Shown here: in pieces, positions 18,422 to 27,217 of the stretch
Layout of the letters: each line of letters opens with the position of its first letter
Numbering within the stretch: position 1 is the first letter of the stretch
Source: JAIOQJ01 sp963718635
GTDB taxonomy: Bacteria > Planctomycetota > Planctomycetia > Gemmatales > Gemmataceae
DNA length: 64,000 nucleotides
Direction: 5' to 3'
Assembly (NCBI GenBank): GCA_963718635.1
Contig: OY970367.1
Coordinates: forward strand, 310,001-374,000
The notes under the pieces: generated by a model
Seen by the model: the letters and a program-made list of their open reading frames with translations, nothing else
Database searches by the model: none
What the model was told of the DNA's origin: nothing
Translations under genes and position numbers: made by a program

Positions 18422-19223
18422 CTACCCAACCAGCAACTCGCCTTGAGCCACGATCACTGCCTCACCGCAGAGGAAGACCCGATCCCCTCTAACCTCAACA
18501 TGGACCGTGCCGCCACGCCTGATAACCGATCATCTCCGTCTTGCCGAGACGCTTACCCCAAAAGTCTGCAAGGCAACAATGCGCCGAACCCGTCACCGGG
18601 TCTTCGTCAATTCCCGCTGCCGGGGCGAAAAACCGGGAGACGAAATCGACATTCCGGGAATCACTCTGAGCCGTCACGATCACGCCCCGGCATTTTACTG
18701 CTGCCAGTTGCTTGAAGTCAGGGCCAAGGCCACGCACGACCGATTCCGACTCGACTTCCACGACGTAATCGAATTTGTTGCGACCGATATAGCGGGGTTG
18801 CACGTTCAGCGACTCGATCAAACCGGGAGGCGGCTCGGTCTTCTCCTCAGCGATGATGGGGAAATCGAGTTGGAACTGGTCGTCTTTACGAATGGCACGC
18901 AGGACGCCGCTGCGGGTCGAAAAGGCGACTTCCGAACTATCGGCCAATCGGCCAAGATGAACAAGCGCCTTCGCTGATGCCAGAGTCGCATGGCCACAGA
19001 GATCGACTTCGATCTTGGGAGTGAACCATCGCAGGTCGTAGCCCGTAGCAGTGGGGACGAAGTACGCCGTTTCTGCAAGATTCATCTCCATCGCCACGTT
19101 TTGCAGCCAGGAATCTTCGGGCCATGCTTCAAGCTGAACGACCGCCGCAGGATTCCCAGCGAAGGGGCGATTCGTGAAGGCGTCCACAATGAAGTAGGGA
19201 AGGCGAGAATCATTCACAAGCAT
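18422..19223 (-). CDS. PhzF-family isomerase-like protein, one frameshift near the 3' end
   Basis: The N-terminal FIVDAFTNRPFAGNPAAVV, the middle ETAYFVPT...DLRWFTPKIEVDLCGHATLAS and the EDPVTGSAHCCLADFW block are typical of PhzF/YHI9 proteins (diaminopimelate-epimerase fold). After GYQA at about 18513 the frame runs into a stop, while the next frame carries GGTVHVEVRGDRVFLCGEAV to a TAG at 18424-18422. A two-for-one base change restores a complete protein of about 267 residues. ATG 19223 is preceded by AAAGGA. Substrate unknown. Confidence 0.8.
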
Positions 19224-19238
19224 TTGTCCTTTCAGCAT

Positions 19239-19520
19239 TTGTCATTCACATCGCTGCTGCTATCGCCGGGTACTTTCGCTACCTCGAACAAGCAATGAAG
19301 CCAAGACCTTCCCTCGGCATTCGATGGGGAAATACACGAAATGACTAAGTTTCGTTCGGATTCAGCGATTCAGATAAAATAGCCAATTGTGAGCAGATAG
19401 TCCGCAGGGCGAGAATGTACGACATTTGATTCGACCGATTCGATGGCACACCCCGTCAGCACGCTGGTAGATTCTCGAAAAATGACCGGGGGCTACATCG
19501 AGCCGGTGTAGAGTGACCAG
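19239..19520. other. Intergenic gap inside island
   Basis: No ORF with coding character and no RNA gene seen. The sequence is somewhat more AT-rich than the neighbours and probably holds the promoter of the PhzF/RidA pair. Confidence 0.4.
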
Positions 19521-20111
19521 TTACGGATAGCAGCCAATTGGCCAACCACAGAGATCACAAAACTCTTCATAGTTCCCCGTCACCTTTTTAATGGCTTGAC
19601 CCAGAGGCATTAAAAGACGGTCAATTTCCGCCTTTGTGGGGCCATTCTTCACTATTTCATCCAGATGCCGCTTGAACAATTCATAGCATTCAATGGTGTG
19701 CTTCCCGGTTCCCCTCCACCTTTTCGATCTCTTGTTGAACAATGCCGACTTGAATTGTTTTCGTACATCATCAGCGAGCGAGTCGCATATTGACCATAGC
19801 GCACGGAGTGCGTGTTGGTCATATATCGGATTCTGCCGGTCTTTAAGGTGTCTAGCGAAAGCGAAAAAGACAATGGCCTTTTTCTTTTGACAAGATTTGT
19901 CGTCTTTGTAGTCTTCCACAAACGTCTTGTACGATTGCCATCTCCCAAGTTTCCAAAGCAAAGCCTCTGCAAGATTGGACGGAGTTGAACCACAATCGCC
20001 AGCAAAACCGTCGGTTTTTTTGAGGGGCGGGTATGAGTCTTCGTCATATTTGTACTTGGGATCAATTTCAGAAAGCTGTCGAATAGCATCAGTTACGAAC
20101 TGCGTCGTAAT
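19521..20111 (-). CDS. Hypothetical protein
   Basis: An open frame of about 197 codons without an obvious start: coding character runs back past the first ATG (19961) through EIDPKYKYDEDSYPPLKK and QFVTDAIRQLSE, up to a TAA just before 20111. It overlaps the end of the upstream hypothetical gene by 19 bp. One extra A in the run AAAA at about 20112 would fuse the two frames. The product is soluble, rich in charged and aromatic residues, with two Cys near the end (EEFCDLCGWP). No family recognised. Confidence 0.55.
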   Translation of the reverse strand: MTTQFVTDAIRQLSEIDPKYKYDEDSYPPLKKTDGFAGDCGSTPSNLAEALLWKLGRWQSYKTFVEDYKDDKSCQKKKAIVFFAFARHLKDRQNPIYDQHALRALWSICDSLADDVRKQFKSALFNKRSKRWRGTGKHTIECYELFKRHLDEIVKNGPTKAEIDRLLMPLGQAIKKVTGNYEEFCDLCGWPIGCYP

Positions 20112-20476
20112 TTTGCGCTCTTAACCGCACCCCGCAGTTTATCTATCAAATCTTTCAGTTTATCTATTTGTTTTATCGGGTTCAACTCGTTCTTATTCAC
20201 GATTGGATTGCCCTTAGCATCCTGCCGACCAGCAGCGACTTCCCACTGTCGTTCTTGATCTGGCGTAAGAGTAATGAGTTGACCCCTGCCTTTACAATCT
20301 CCACCATCTCGACCGGAGTAAAGGAAGGTTTTAATCGAAGCCACGCTGATCTCCGGCAACCCAAGTGCCCTAAATGCGGTCTGGACTTCTTTAACTGACC
20401 ATTGCTTGAAACCTGCCCACATTATTACCTTGGTGTGACTGTGGCCAAAGATGGCGACCCTGGTACGCCGTTCCAT
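20093..20476 (-). CDS. Hypothetical protein
   Basis: Starts at ATG 20476 (MERRTRVAIFGHSHTK) with AGGAGG 5 nt upstream. The middle part (WSVKEVQTAFRALGLPEISVASIKTFLYSGR region) looks like a winged-helix or helical domain, and the C-terminus is a basic coiled coil (IKQIDKLKDLIDKLRG). No family recognised. It may be the N-terminal part of one protein with the following frame (see the A-run note there). Confidence 0.55.
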   Translation of the reverse strand: MERRTRVAIFGHSHTKVIMWAGFKQWSVKEVQTAFRALGLPEISVASIKTFLYSGRDGGDCKGRGQLITLTPDQERQWEVAAGRQDAKGNPIVNKNELNPIKQIDKLKDLIDKLRGAVKSAKLRRSS

Positions 20477-20517
20477 ATCGCCTCCTTCGTGCATATATGT
20501 GAAGGTTGTCAAGACGG

Positions 20518-20946
20518 TCACTTTCGGTTGAACTCGGCGTAGACATCCCTGGCCTTGGCAAGCAGTTGGTCTTCGGTCGTATGGTGGGCGTCCACGACGA
20601 CCGACCCGACGATCTTTTCGGCCACGTCGGAGTGGTGGGCCTTCAAGTCGGCGATCAACATCTCCATTGCACTGCTCCGACCCGTGCCGCTGCCGAACAG
20701 CAAAAATTGTTCGGCCCCTCGCAATGTCTTGGCGATGGCTTCATAGAAATTCTTCCGTTCTGGCTGACGTTTGCCGTCCGTTCATTCTTGGGCGGAATTT
20801 AGGTGTTTTCTGTATCCATGCGGGTCGTAAGGCGAAATGCGCACGGGTAAGGCTCCGTAAACTTCGGTGCGATAGACCCTTGCTTCTTGATGGTCAATGA
20901 TTACCAGCAGGTGCGGAGCCGTCTCCCTCTCATCAGTTCTCGCCAT
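20518..20946 (-). pseudogene. Conserved release-factor-like (baeRF-type?) small protein interrupted by TGA
   Basis: ATG 20946 (AAGGAGG upstream) opens MARTDERETAPHLLVIIDHQ, continues through YGALPVRISPYDPHG, meets TGA at 20784-20782 and then reads TDGKRQPERKNFYEAIAKTL and on to a normal end at 20518. Both halves look like one protein: a host-protein family with 'HLLVIDHxEARVY' start and 'GSVVVDxHHxTEDQLLAKAR' end that resembles bacterial eRF1-like domains (tentative). The TGA probably replaces TGG or another sense codon. No hairpin like that of the DsbA-like gene follows it. Confidence 0.6.
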
Positions 20947-21116
20947 GATTCGATCCTCCTTTTGTCTTCGGCGTTGCGATAGCCGAAGCTATCTGTTGGT
21001 CGGATGAGCGTCAGCAGTCATCGTGGTGATACTCGTGCCTTGCCCATCATCATACATTAGACGAAGTTGCCAGAAAGATCGGCGCTGGCCAGTTTTTTGA
21101 CGAGGAGAAAGCGACG

Positions 21117-22202
21117 ATGGCGGTTCTGTTTCAGGAGTTCCGACTAAAAGATGTCGTGCTGCGGAACCGTATCGCCGTCTCGCCGATGTGCCAGTATTCG
21201 TCGGACAACGGCTTCCCGAACGATTGGCATTTCGTGCATCTCGGTTCCCGTGCCGTGGGCGGGGCTGGGCTGGTGATGGTCGAGGCCACCGCTGTTACGC
21301 CCGAAGGCCGGATCAGCCCTGCCGACAGCGGCATCTATCTCGATGACCATGTGGAGCCGTTCGCTCGCATCGGTCGCTTTCTCAAGCAATATGGGGCCGT
21401 CCCAGGCATCCAGCTCGCCCACGCTGGTCGCAAGGCCAGCGCCAGCAAGCCGTGGGAAGGCAATAAGCACATTGAGACGGACAAGGGCGGCTGGGACATC
21501 ATTGCGCCATCGGCGGTTCCCTTCGGCGGCAATCTCACGAAAGTTCCACGAGAGATGACGGTCCAAGACATCGTGAGCATTCAGGAGGCGTTTGTCGCTG
21601 CGGCGAAGCGAGCGCTGGCGGCTGGTTTCGAGTGGCTGGAACTTCACTACGCTCATGGCTATCTCGCCCACGAGTTCTACTCGCCGCTCGCCAACCAAAG
21701 GACCGACAAATACGGCGGCAGCTTCGAGAATCGGATTCGGTTTCTGCTGGAGACGTTCGCCGCTGTTCGCAAGGTGTGGCCGGAACGATTCCCACTGACT
21801 GTTCGACTTTCGGTGACGGACTGGATTGAAGGCGGCGTGACCGTCGATGATTCGGTCGAACTGGTACGACGATTGAAGTCTGCCGGGCTGGACCTTCTCG
21901 ACGTGAGCCACGGGTCCATCACACCGGACATCTCGAAGGTTCCCTGGGGACCGGGATTCATGGTTCCCGCAGCGAGCCGCATCCGTCGTGAGGCGGCAAT
22001 CCCAACTGCCGTGGGCTGGCAGATTACCGAGCCGCAGCAAGCAGAAGAAGTCATTCGGGATCAGCACGCCGATTTGGTGGTGCTGGCGAGAGAGATGTTG
22101 CGTGACCCGTACTGGCCTTATCATGCCGCTTTGGAGCTTGGCGACGAGAAGGCCCAGGATATTTTGCCGATCCAATATGCTCGTGCGGTCAAAAAGAGAT
22201 GA
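21117..22202 (+). CDS. Old yellow enzyme family NADH:flavin oxidoreductase (YqjM/NamA-like)
   Basis: A 361-residue FMN TIM-barrel ene-reductase. Features of the YqjM/xenobiotic-reductase class are SPMCQYSSDNG (Cys25, which tunes FMN), GIQLAHAGRKAS, the substrate-binding pair in ELHYAHGYLAHEFYSP, and NQRTDKYGGSFENR. It reduces activated C=C bonds in enals, enones, maleimides or nitro compounds with NADPH. GAGGAG lies upstream of ATG 21117. A DinB-like gene starts 19 bp later. Confidence 0.93.
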   Translation: MAVLFQEFRLKDVVLRNRIAVSPMCQYSSDNGFPNDWHFVHLGSRAVGGAGLVMVEATAVTPEGRISPADSGIYLDDHVEPFARIGRFLKQYGAVPGIQLAHAGRKASASKPWEGNKHIETDKGGWDIIAPSAVPFGGNLTKVPREMTVQDIVSIQEAFVAAAKRALAAGFEWLELHYAHGYLAHEFYSPLANQRTDKYGGSFENRIRFLLETFAAVRKVWPERFPLTVRLSVTDWIEGGVTVDDSVELVRRLKSAGLDLLDVSHGSITPDISKVPWGPGFMVPAASRIRREAAIPTAVGWQITEPQQAEEVIRDQHADLVVLAREMLRDPYWPYHAALELGDEKAQDILPIQYARAVKKR

Positions 22203-22221
22203 GTGTGGAGAGAAGAACATC

Positions 22222-22803
22222 ATGAAATATGACTTCATCGCCATTCCCGACTCCGAGATTCCGAAGGCGGTCGAGCCTGTCTTTCAGCACGTTGTCACCA
22301 CCTACGCCAGCGAAGCGAACAAGACGGTGAGCATGTGGCGGGCCGTGCCGGACGATCTGCTCGACTTCAAGCCGCACGAGACGACGAATCCGATCCGAAC
22401 CATCTTCGTGCATCAACTATTGTCGGAGCGGCGTTTCTTCGGCCAGTTCGTTGGCACGGAGGAGCCACCTGTCGAACAACTCCTGCCATCTGGCGAAAAC
22501 CCAGCCGTTCAAGCCTACATCGACAAGTACCTGTGGCTCGTGAGGGGACGGCTCCCGCAGCTTGCCGCTGGGACGACTTCATGGTGGTTGGAGCAGCGGA
22601 GCTTTTTCGGCGGTTTGCAACGGGAACGGATATGGGTTTTCTGGCGGCGAGTGCTTCACACTTGCCATCACCGGACCCAGGTGCAGACCTGCCTTCGGCT
22701 GGCAGGGCAACACGTCCCGACGATCTACGGGCCATCCGGCGACGTGAAGTGGGACGAAGCCGATCCGACGTACTCGTTGGAAGCAGCGAGGCGTGGAGGA
22801 TAA
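22222..22803 (+). CDS. DinB-superfamily protein
   Basis: A 193-residue four-helix-bundle protein. The first helix carries MYxxHVVTTYASEANKTVSMW-like text, the motif FVHQLLSERRFFGQFVG contributes the first His, and HTCHHRTQVQTCLRL the other metal ligands, the usual three-His DinB/YfiT arrangement. Members bind a divalent metal; some are thiol transferases (bacillithiol, mycothiol) and others have unknown function. It is in an apparent operon with the upstream ene-reductase. Confidence 0.8.
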   Translation: MKYDFIAIPDSEIPKAVEPVFQHVVTTYASEANKTVSMWRAVPDDLLDFKPHETTNPIRTIFVHQLLSERRFFGQFVGTEEPPVEQLLPSGENPAVQAYIDKYLWLVRGRLPQLAAGTTSWWLEQRSFFGGLQRERIWVFWRRVLHTCHHRTQVQTCLRLAGQHVPTIYGPSGDVKWDEADPTYSLEAARRGG

Positions 22804-22846
22804 CTGTGGGTTGCACCCTACAGGACTGGTCAAAGTCGGCGAAGAT

Positions 22847-23392
22847 CTATGAATGCGATTTCCCGGTTTGGCCCCAACTCGCCTTGTTGAACTGCTCTGA
22901 TCTACCCTTTGGGATCGTCAGCGTCTTCCAGAGATCTCCTGCATGGATTCGGGCAACTTGAACGATCTGGCCGATATGGTAGCAGGTGTGGCCCAAAGAT
23001 CGCTCCAGGGCCAGCGGCACGGAATGCGGTTCCCCACGGATCAACACCGTTTTTCCGAGGTCATCCGGCTTCAGGCTCTTTAGAGTCTGTAGCAAACAGA
23101 ACCATCCACGTTCCCAACATTCCAAGAGTTCTGCTCGATTGCCGAAGGAGTCCACGAATTCGTCATCTCGGTTACGTTCCGATTTCTCACCGTCCGTCGT
23201 CAGGAAGTCCGTCCACCGAGAGGTCAAATTCCCAGCAATATGCTTCATGATGACGGCAATGGAGTTCGTGTTCTGATCGAGAGCGACGTGAAGTTTGTCG
23301 TCAGTCACTTGTTCGACGGCCCGATCCGCCAGACGTTTGTTGGCCTCGAAAGCGTTGATTGTGGCCGACATGAATTCGGCGGTGATGTCCAT
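22847..23392 (-). CDS. DinB-superfamily protein (DUF1572-like)
   Basis: A 181-residue helical protein: MKHIAGNLTSRWTDFLTTDG holds the first His and GHTCYHIGQIVQVAR the second pair, with the Arg/Asn pattern usual for DUF1572. Different subfamily from the DinB-like gene at 22222, toward which it is convergent (43 bp between stops). It is the last gene of a long minus-strand series that begins with the RIC N-domain gene. Confidence 0.8.
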   Translation of the reverse strand: MDITAEFMSATINAFEANKRLADRAVEQVTDDKLHVALDQNTNSIAVIMKHIAGNLTSRWTDFLTTDGEKSERNRDDEFVDSFGNRAELLECWERGWFCLLQTLKSLKPDDLGKTVLIRGEPHSVPLALERSLGHTCYHIGQIVQVARIHAGDLWKTLTIPKGRSEQFNKASWGQTGKSHS

Positions 23393-23449
23393 GCGGTGGC
23401 CTCTTGTAGCTGTGTAGGGGAGCAGACAATTTTGGGTCGTGTAGCCAAT

Positions 23450-23770
23450 TCAGCTTTCTCCAGACCGACGTGCCATCAATCGCTTCCGTTCCGCCGTGTA
23501 CTTCCACCACGGATTTTTTGGCGCTCCTTCCATAAACCGAACGGCGGCGATGAACGTGTCCAGCAGGCACGGGTCGTGATGATGGCCGGTTAATCGGCAC
23601 AGATCGTCGTACATCGCATACGGGTCACGCCCTCGCAACTCGTCGGGAGCATTGATCCCCAACTGCCGCAGATCGGCAGCGATAGATGGGCCGATGTTCG
23701 GGATGTCTTCGAGACTAGTGATCTCTCGCCTGCTGCTGCCTTGGCGAACACTCGATGATTTCCGCTTCAT
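23450..23770 (-). CDS. Cdd1/'pathogenicity locus' helix-hairpin-helix protein, right copy
   Basis: An intact 106-residue protein with LEDIPNIGPSIAADLRQLGI (an HhH motif), then RDPYAMYDDLCRLTGHHHDP and FIAAVRFMEG...WWKYTAERKR. The fold class is putative DNA binding. It starts 9 bp after the SDR stop. It is the undamaged paralogue of the gene at 17515-17836; unlike there, the DPxFTFRF gene does not follow directly but sits at 27961. Confidence 0.82.
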   Translation of the reverse strand: MKRKSSSVRQGSSRREITSLEDIPNIGPSIAADLRQLGINAPDELRGRDPYAMYDDLCRLTGHHHDPCLLDTFIAAVRFMEGAPKNPWWKYTAERKRLMARRSGES

Positions 23771-23779
23771 TGTTGCCTC

Positions 23780-24574
23780 TCACACGATTGATCGCACCAC
23801 GCCGCCATCGACCCGCAGGGCCGCACCATTGGTGGCCGAGGCCCGTGGGCTGCAAACATAAGCGACCATTGCCGCCACTTCCTCCTTGGTCGCAAAACGC
23901 TTCAGAAGCGAAGTGGGGCGGGCCGTGCGAAAGAAGTCCTTTTCAACGGTCGCCGAATCGGTAGCCTGTCCCTTCGCCAAATCCTCGACAAACTTCTCGA
24001 CGCCCTCCGAGCGGGTCGGGCCGGGCAGCACGGAATTGACTGTTACGTTCGTCCCTGCCGTCGTCTCAGCCAGACCACGAGCCAGGGCGATCTGCGCCGT
24101 CTTCGTGACGCCGTAGTGGATCATCTCCACGGGGATGTTCACGCCCGACTCGCTGGAGATGAAGACGATCCGGCCCCAATTCTTCTGGAGCATCTTCGGC
24201 AGGTAAAACCGGCTCAACCTCGCTCCGCTGAGGACATTGACCTCGAAGAACCGCAGCCAGTCATTGTCTGAGATTTCAGGGAACGGCTTCGGCTCGTAGA
24301 TGCCGAGGTTGTTCACTAGGATGTCCACCATCGGCACTTTTCCAGTCAGCAAGGCCACGCCTTCCTTCGTGCCAAGGTCTGCGGCCACGCCAGTCACCTG
24401 GGCGTTCTTGTTCTCGCTTCGGATTCGCTGGAGGGCATCATCAACCCGGCCCTGAGAGCGACCGCTCAGAGTGACGGCAGCGCCTTCCTCGGCCAAGAGC
24501 GAGGCGATAGCGAAGCCGATTCCAGCGGTCGAGCCAGTAACCAGCGCCGTTTTGTTGGTCAGTTGCAAATCCAT
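23780..24574 (-). CDS. SDR-family oxidoreductase
   Basis: A 264-residue classical short-chain dehydrogenase. The cofactor motif is TGSTAGIGFAIA, then NNLGIYEPKPF, the catalytic Ser in FISSESGVN, and YGVTK (Tyr/Lys). The C-terminal ATNGAALRVDGGVVRSIV is the usual SDR end. ATG 24574 has GGAGG 5 nt upstream and is preferred over a start four codons earlier. Substrate is not predictable. It sits in the AraC-DUF417-VOC-SDR-Cdd1-DinB series. Confidence 0.92.
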   Translation of the reverse strand: MDLQLTNKTALVTGSTAGIGFAIASLLAEEGAAVTLSGRSQGRVDDALQRIRSENKNAQVTGVAADLGTKEGVALLTGKVPMVDILVNNLGIYEPKPFPEISDNDWLRFFEVNVLSGARLSRFYLPKMLQKNWGRIVFISSESGVNIPVEMIHYGVTKTAQIALARGLAETTAGTNVTVNSVLPGPTRSEGVEKFVEDLAKGQATDSATVEKDFFRTARPTSLLKRFATKEEVAAMVAYVCSPRASATNGAALRVDGGVVRSIV

Positions 24575-24640
24575 GAATGCCTCCATTCTCGTCGTGATAA
24601 GTTCACCATCTGTGAGTTGAGCGACTGATCGAAGCCGACA

Positions 24641-25184
24641 TCACAAGTCCCGTGGTCCTTCTTCGACCTTTGGGGCGTTCGTAACCGGCTCGACCTCGTT
24701 CAGCAAGCCGTTCAGATCGAGTCGCCGGGTGAACATTGCCAACTCGCCCGTTGGCGTCCGGGCCACGCCTCTTGTGGTCGGTCCCAATACAACTCCACGC
24801 CGTTTTCGTCGGGGTCATGCAGGTACAGCGCCTCACTGACGCCGTGATCGCTGGCCCCGTCGAGTTGAATTCCTGCTTCGAGGACACTCCGCAGAGCGTC
24901 GGCCAGAGCACGTCGGGTCGGGTACAGGAGGCGGGGTGATACAGACCCGTGGTCCCTGGAGGAGGCGGCGATCCGCCCAGACTCCCCCAGGTGTTCAGCC
25001 CGATATGGTGGTGATAGCCGCCCGCCGAGACGAACGCCGCCTGCGTGCCATACCGCTGCGTGATCTCGAAGCCAAGAACGCCGCAGTAGAACCGCAGCGC
25101 CGGCTCCAGGTCGGCGACCTTCAGGTGGACGTGGCCGATGCGGACCTGCGGATCAATCGGGCGTGATGTTGCATCAGTCGTCAT
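24641..25184 (-). pseudogene. VOC-family dioxygenase/glyoxalase, frameshifted twice
   Basis: The first half (VRIGHVHLKVADLEPALRFY, GTQAAFVSAGGYHHHIGLNT, GTTGLYH) is the catechol-2,3-dioxygenase-like VOC domain. The frame then changes near 24935 to continue as YPTRRALADALRSVLEAGIQ, SDHGVSEALYLHDPDENGVE and LYWDRPQEAWP, and once more near 24765 to end TPTGELAMF...EVEPVTNAPKVEEG. The metal-binding His/His/Glu pattern is intact once joined. Single-base changes are the only damage, so a sequencing cause is likely. Confidence 0.78.
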
Positions 25185-25205
25185 GTTGTTTCCCGTCTTT
25201 CTTCA

Positions 25206-25835
25206 CTAACGCACGCTCGCCGTGAGTAGCCGCTCCTCATTCACGGCGACCTTCGACTGCGACAACGACTCCGCCCGCTTTCGGAGGTACGCTTTGGCTG
25301 AATCCGCCATTGTCACCAGGGCCGCACCCATCATGATGGCGTCCTTGATGACCAGTCTTCCGGCTCCGCTCAAATAAGGAAACCCATGCTGGGCATCGCC
25401 AAGGGCGGGAACCCAGCATTCCGGCGTCGTGATGAGAAACGACAAGGTGACGAACGACATCTGGAAGACGAGAAAGCTACCGACCGCCGCCACCTGGGGG
25501 AGCCACGGGTTAAGGCAGAGCATCAATCCGTATAGAACGATGACGGACCCAAGACCGTGGGCAAAGATGTAGGTCCGATTCGCCTCGTGCCACGCCCGAT
25601 TCTCGGTGTTCAGCACGCCCTCCGGGTTCTTGTAGGCCTTGTAGTTGCCGGGTTCGGCGTAGAAGAAGCTCATAGTGGGACTGTTGGCAACGAACGGCAC
25701 GATCCCGTCCGCTTCGTACCGGAACGCCTTCAGCCCGCCGATCCAGAGCAGCACGACGATAAGTCCCACCCTGGTCACGGTCATGCCTACTTTGTCCATC
25801 TGAGACGCCAGTTCAAAGAGTTTCAAAACGCCCAT
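25206..25835 (-). CDS. DUF417 (YkgB/RclC-like) membrane protein
   Basis: A 209-residue protein with four or more membrane helices. The stretch VGLIVVLLWIGGLKAFRYEA, then GIVPFVANSPTMSFFY and TPECW near the end of the third helix are the DUF417 signature; E. coli RclC of the reactive-chlorine resistance locus belongs here. ATG 25835 follows GAGGAAG. It lies 21 bp before the VOC gene and 69 bp after the AraC-type regulator, which may control it, as RclR controls rclABC. Confidence 0.87.
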   Translation of the reverse strand: MGVLKLFELASQMDKVGMTVTRVGLIVVLLWIGGLKAFRYEADGIVPFVANSPTMSFFYAEPGNYKAYKNPEGVLNTENRAWHEANRTYIFAHGLGSVIVLYGLMLCLNPWLPQVAAVGSFLVFQMSFVTLSFLITTPECWVPALGDAQHGFPYLSGAGRLVIKDAIMMGAALVTMADSAKAYLRKRAESLSQSKVAVNEERLLTASVR

Positions 25836-25904
25836 TTTTCTTCCTCCACGAGAGTCTGGAGCGGCTGGTTTCCCCGGTTCATCCCAGTTCATCGCCGCCA
25901 TGAT

Positions 25905-26879
25905 TCAAGTATCGGAAAGTGCGGCAGCACGCAGAATGGGCGCATGGCTCGAAGACATGGACAGATTGCTCCCGCCCCGAATCTCCGTCTCGAACTCCCG
26001 AAAGAAGGTCGGCGAATGACCAGTCGCTTTCTTGAACAGGCGGCTGAAGTACAACTCGTCACTGAAGCCGAGTTCCCGTGAAATTTCCTTCACCGGCTTT
26101 AGCGTGTGCAGCATTTGCCACTTGGCGTGGATCAGAATTCGGTTACGGATCAGATCGGTCGGCGTGGTCCCAAGTTGCTCTCGGACGATCCTGCCGAGCG
26201 TCTTCGAGGTCAGGTGCAGCCGCTCGGCGTAGTCAGCGGGCGAGTGGAGGGTGCGGTAATTCTGCTCGATCAGGTCACGCAGTTGGACGAGGATCGGATG
26301 CCGAAGGTCCATCCCTGGCCCGCACACGTCGGCCTTGGGTGACTTGAACCTCGTGGCCAGGATCAGCAAGACCTTCAGGTGAGCAAGCATGGCTTCCCTG
26401 TAGGCGAGGTCACGCTCCTCGTGTTCCTGCCGAATGCGGGTGAACAGGTTCTTCACGTCCGCTTTCGCCTGTTCGTCCATGACGACCACAGGGATGCCAT
26501 ACGGGTCATTGAGCAGCAAGCCGCTGCACCCAACTTCGGCGTGGAACGTCTCAACGCACAGGAAGTTGGCGTGGAATTGCACAACTTCCCCGTGAACCGG
26601 GGCATCGGGTGCGAACCGGATGTGCTGGTAGGGGACGAAGAACAGAAGCGAATCGGGGCCGAAGTTGAACTGCGAAGCGTCTGCCCAAAATGTCCCGCAG
26701 CCGGAATCGATGAAGTAGATGGCAAAGCAGTTGGTGCGAGCCGGTTCGGTGGGCTTGCGGTCGAGGCGCAGGCTTTGCGTGCGGATCGCTTGATCGCCAT
26801 TGCGAGGATCATATAGGTCTTCGGTGTCGCTACTTTTTCGCCATTTGTCGCTGTATCCTTCTCCTCCACATAAAGACAA
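25905..26879 (-). CDS. AraC-family transcriptional regulator
   Basis: A cupin-like sensing domain (about 45-135, AIYFIDSGCGTFWADASQFN) and a C-terminal double HTH (about 220-300: YAERLHLTSKTLGRIVREQL and VKEISRELGFSDELYFSRLF). The frame has only a TTG at its upstream limit (26879), no good ribosome site, and overlaps the RIC-like gene, so the true start is unclear and a frameshift between the two is possible. It likely governs the downstream DUF417-VOC-SDR genes. Confidence 0.82.
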   Translation of the reverse strand: MSLCGGEGYSDKWRKSSDTEDLYDPRNGDQAIRTQSLRLDRKPTEPARTNCFAIYFIDSGCGTFWADASQFNFGPDSLLFFVPYQHIRFAPDAPVHGEVVQFHANFLCVETFHAEVGCSGLLLNDPYGIPVVVMDEQAKADVKNLFTRIRQEHEERDLAYREAMLAHLKVLLILATRFKSPKADVCGPGMDLRHPILVQLRDLIEQNYRTLHSPADYAERLHLTSKTLGRIVREQLGTTPTDLIRNRILIHAKWQMLHTLKPVKEISRELGFSDELYFSRLFKKATGHSPTFFREFETEIRGGSNLSMSSSHAPILRAAALSDT

Positions 26880-27052
26880 CCAAGTAGTTTCTTCAGGACC
26901 ACTTGCTCACCAAGCGCTTGTTGGCGGCACGCATACGCCAACGACTTTCCGCCGCAGGAATAGTCGATGCCGAATTCCTGGAATATGGCCAAAGTTGCAG
27001 GATGCTCGATGACCCAATCGGGGACGGGCGTATCGAGGTCGCAATCGCTCAT
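26834..27052 (-). CDS. RIC/ScdA N-terminal-domain (DUF542) protein
   Basis: From ATG 27052 the frame reads MSDCDLDTPVPDWVIEHPAT, FQEFGIDYSCGGKSLAYACR, which is the ScdA_N/DUF542 domain of Ric-type iron-sulfur repair proteins, with its conserved Cys in DYSCGGK. The domain ends near 26834. The frame itself stays open to 26453, inside the AraC gene, so the real end is unknown. The hemerythrin part of full-length Ric is missing; single-domain members occur elsewhere. An in-frame upstream ATG at 27136 is possible. Confidence 0.65.
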
Positions 27053-27217
27053 TTCGTTTCGCCTCTGATCGCCCGCTGATACCGCTCCGCTGATCGCCTG
27101 ACTGCCCCCATAGCGCACCTTGATCTTCAGGCTCATGAATGCACCCTGAACCCATTGCTCATGAAATGTGTCTCGATGGGCGTTCGCCTTGTGCATTTTA
27201 GTGAAAGGCGGTGTGTC

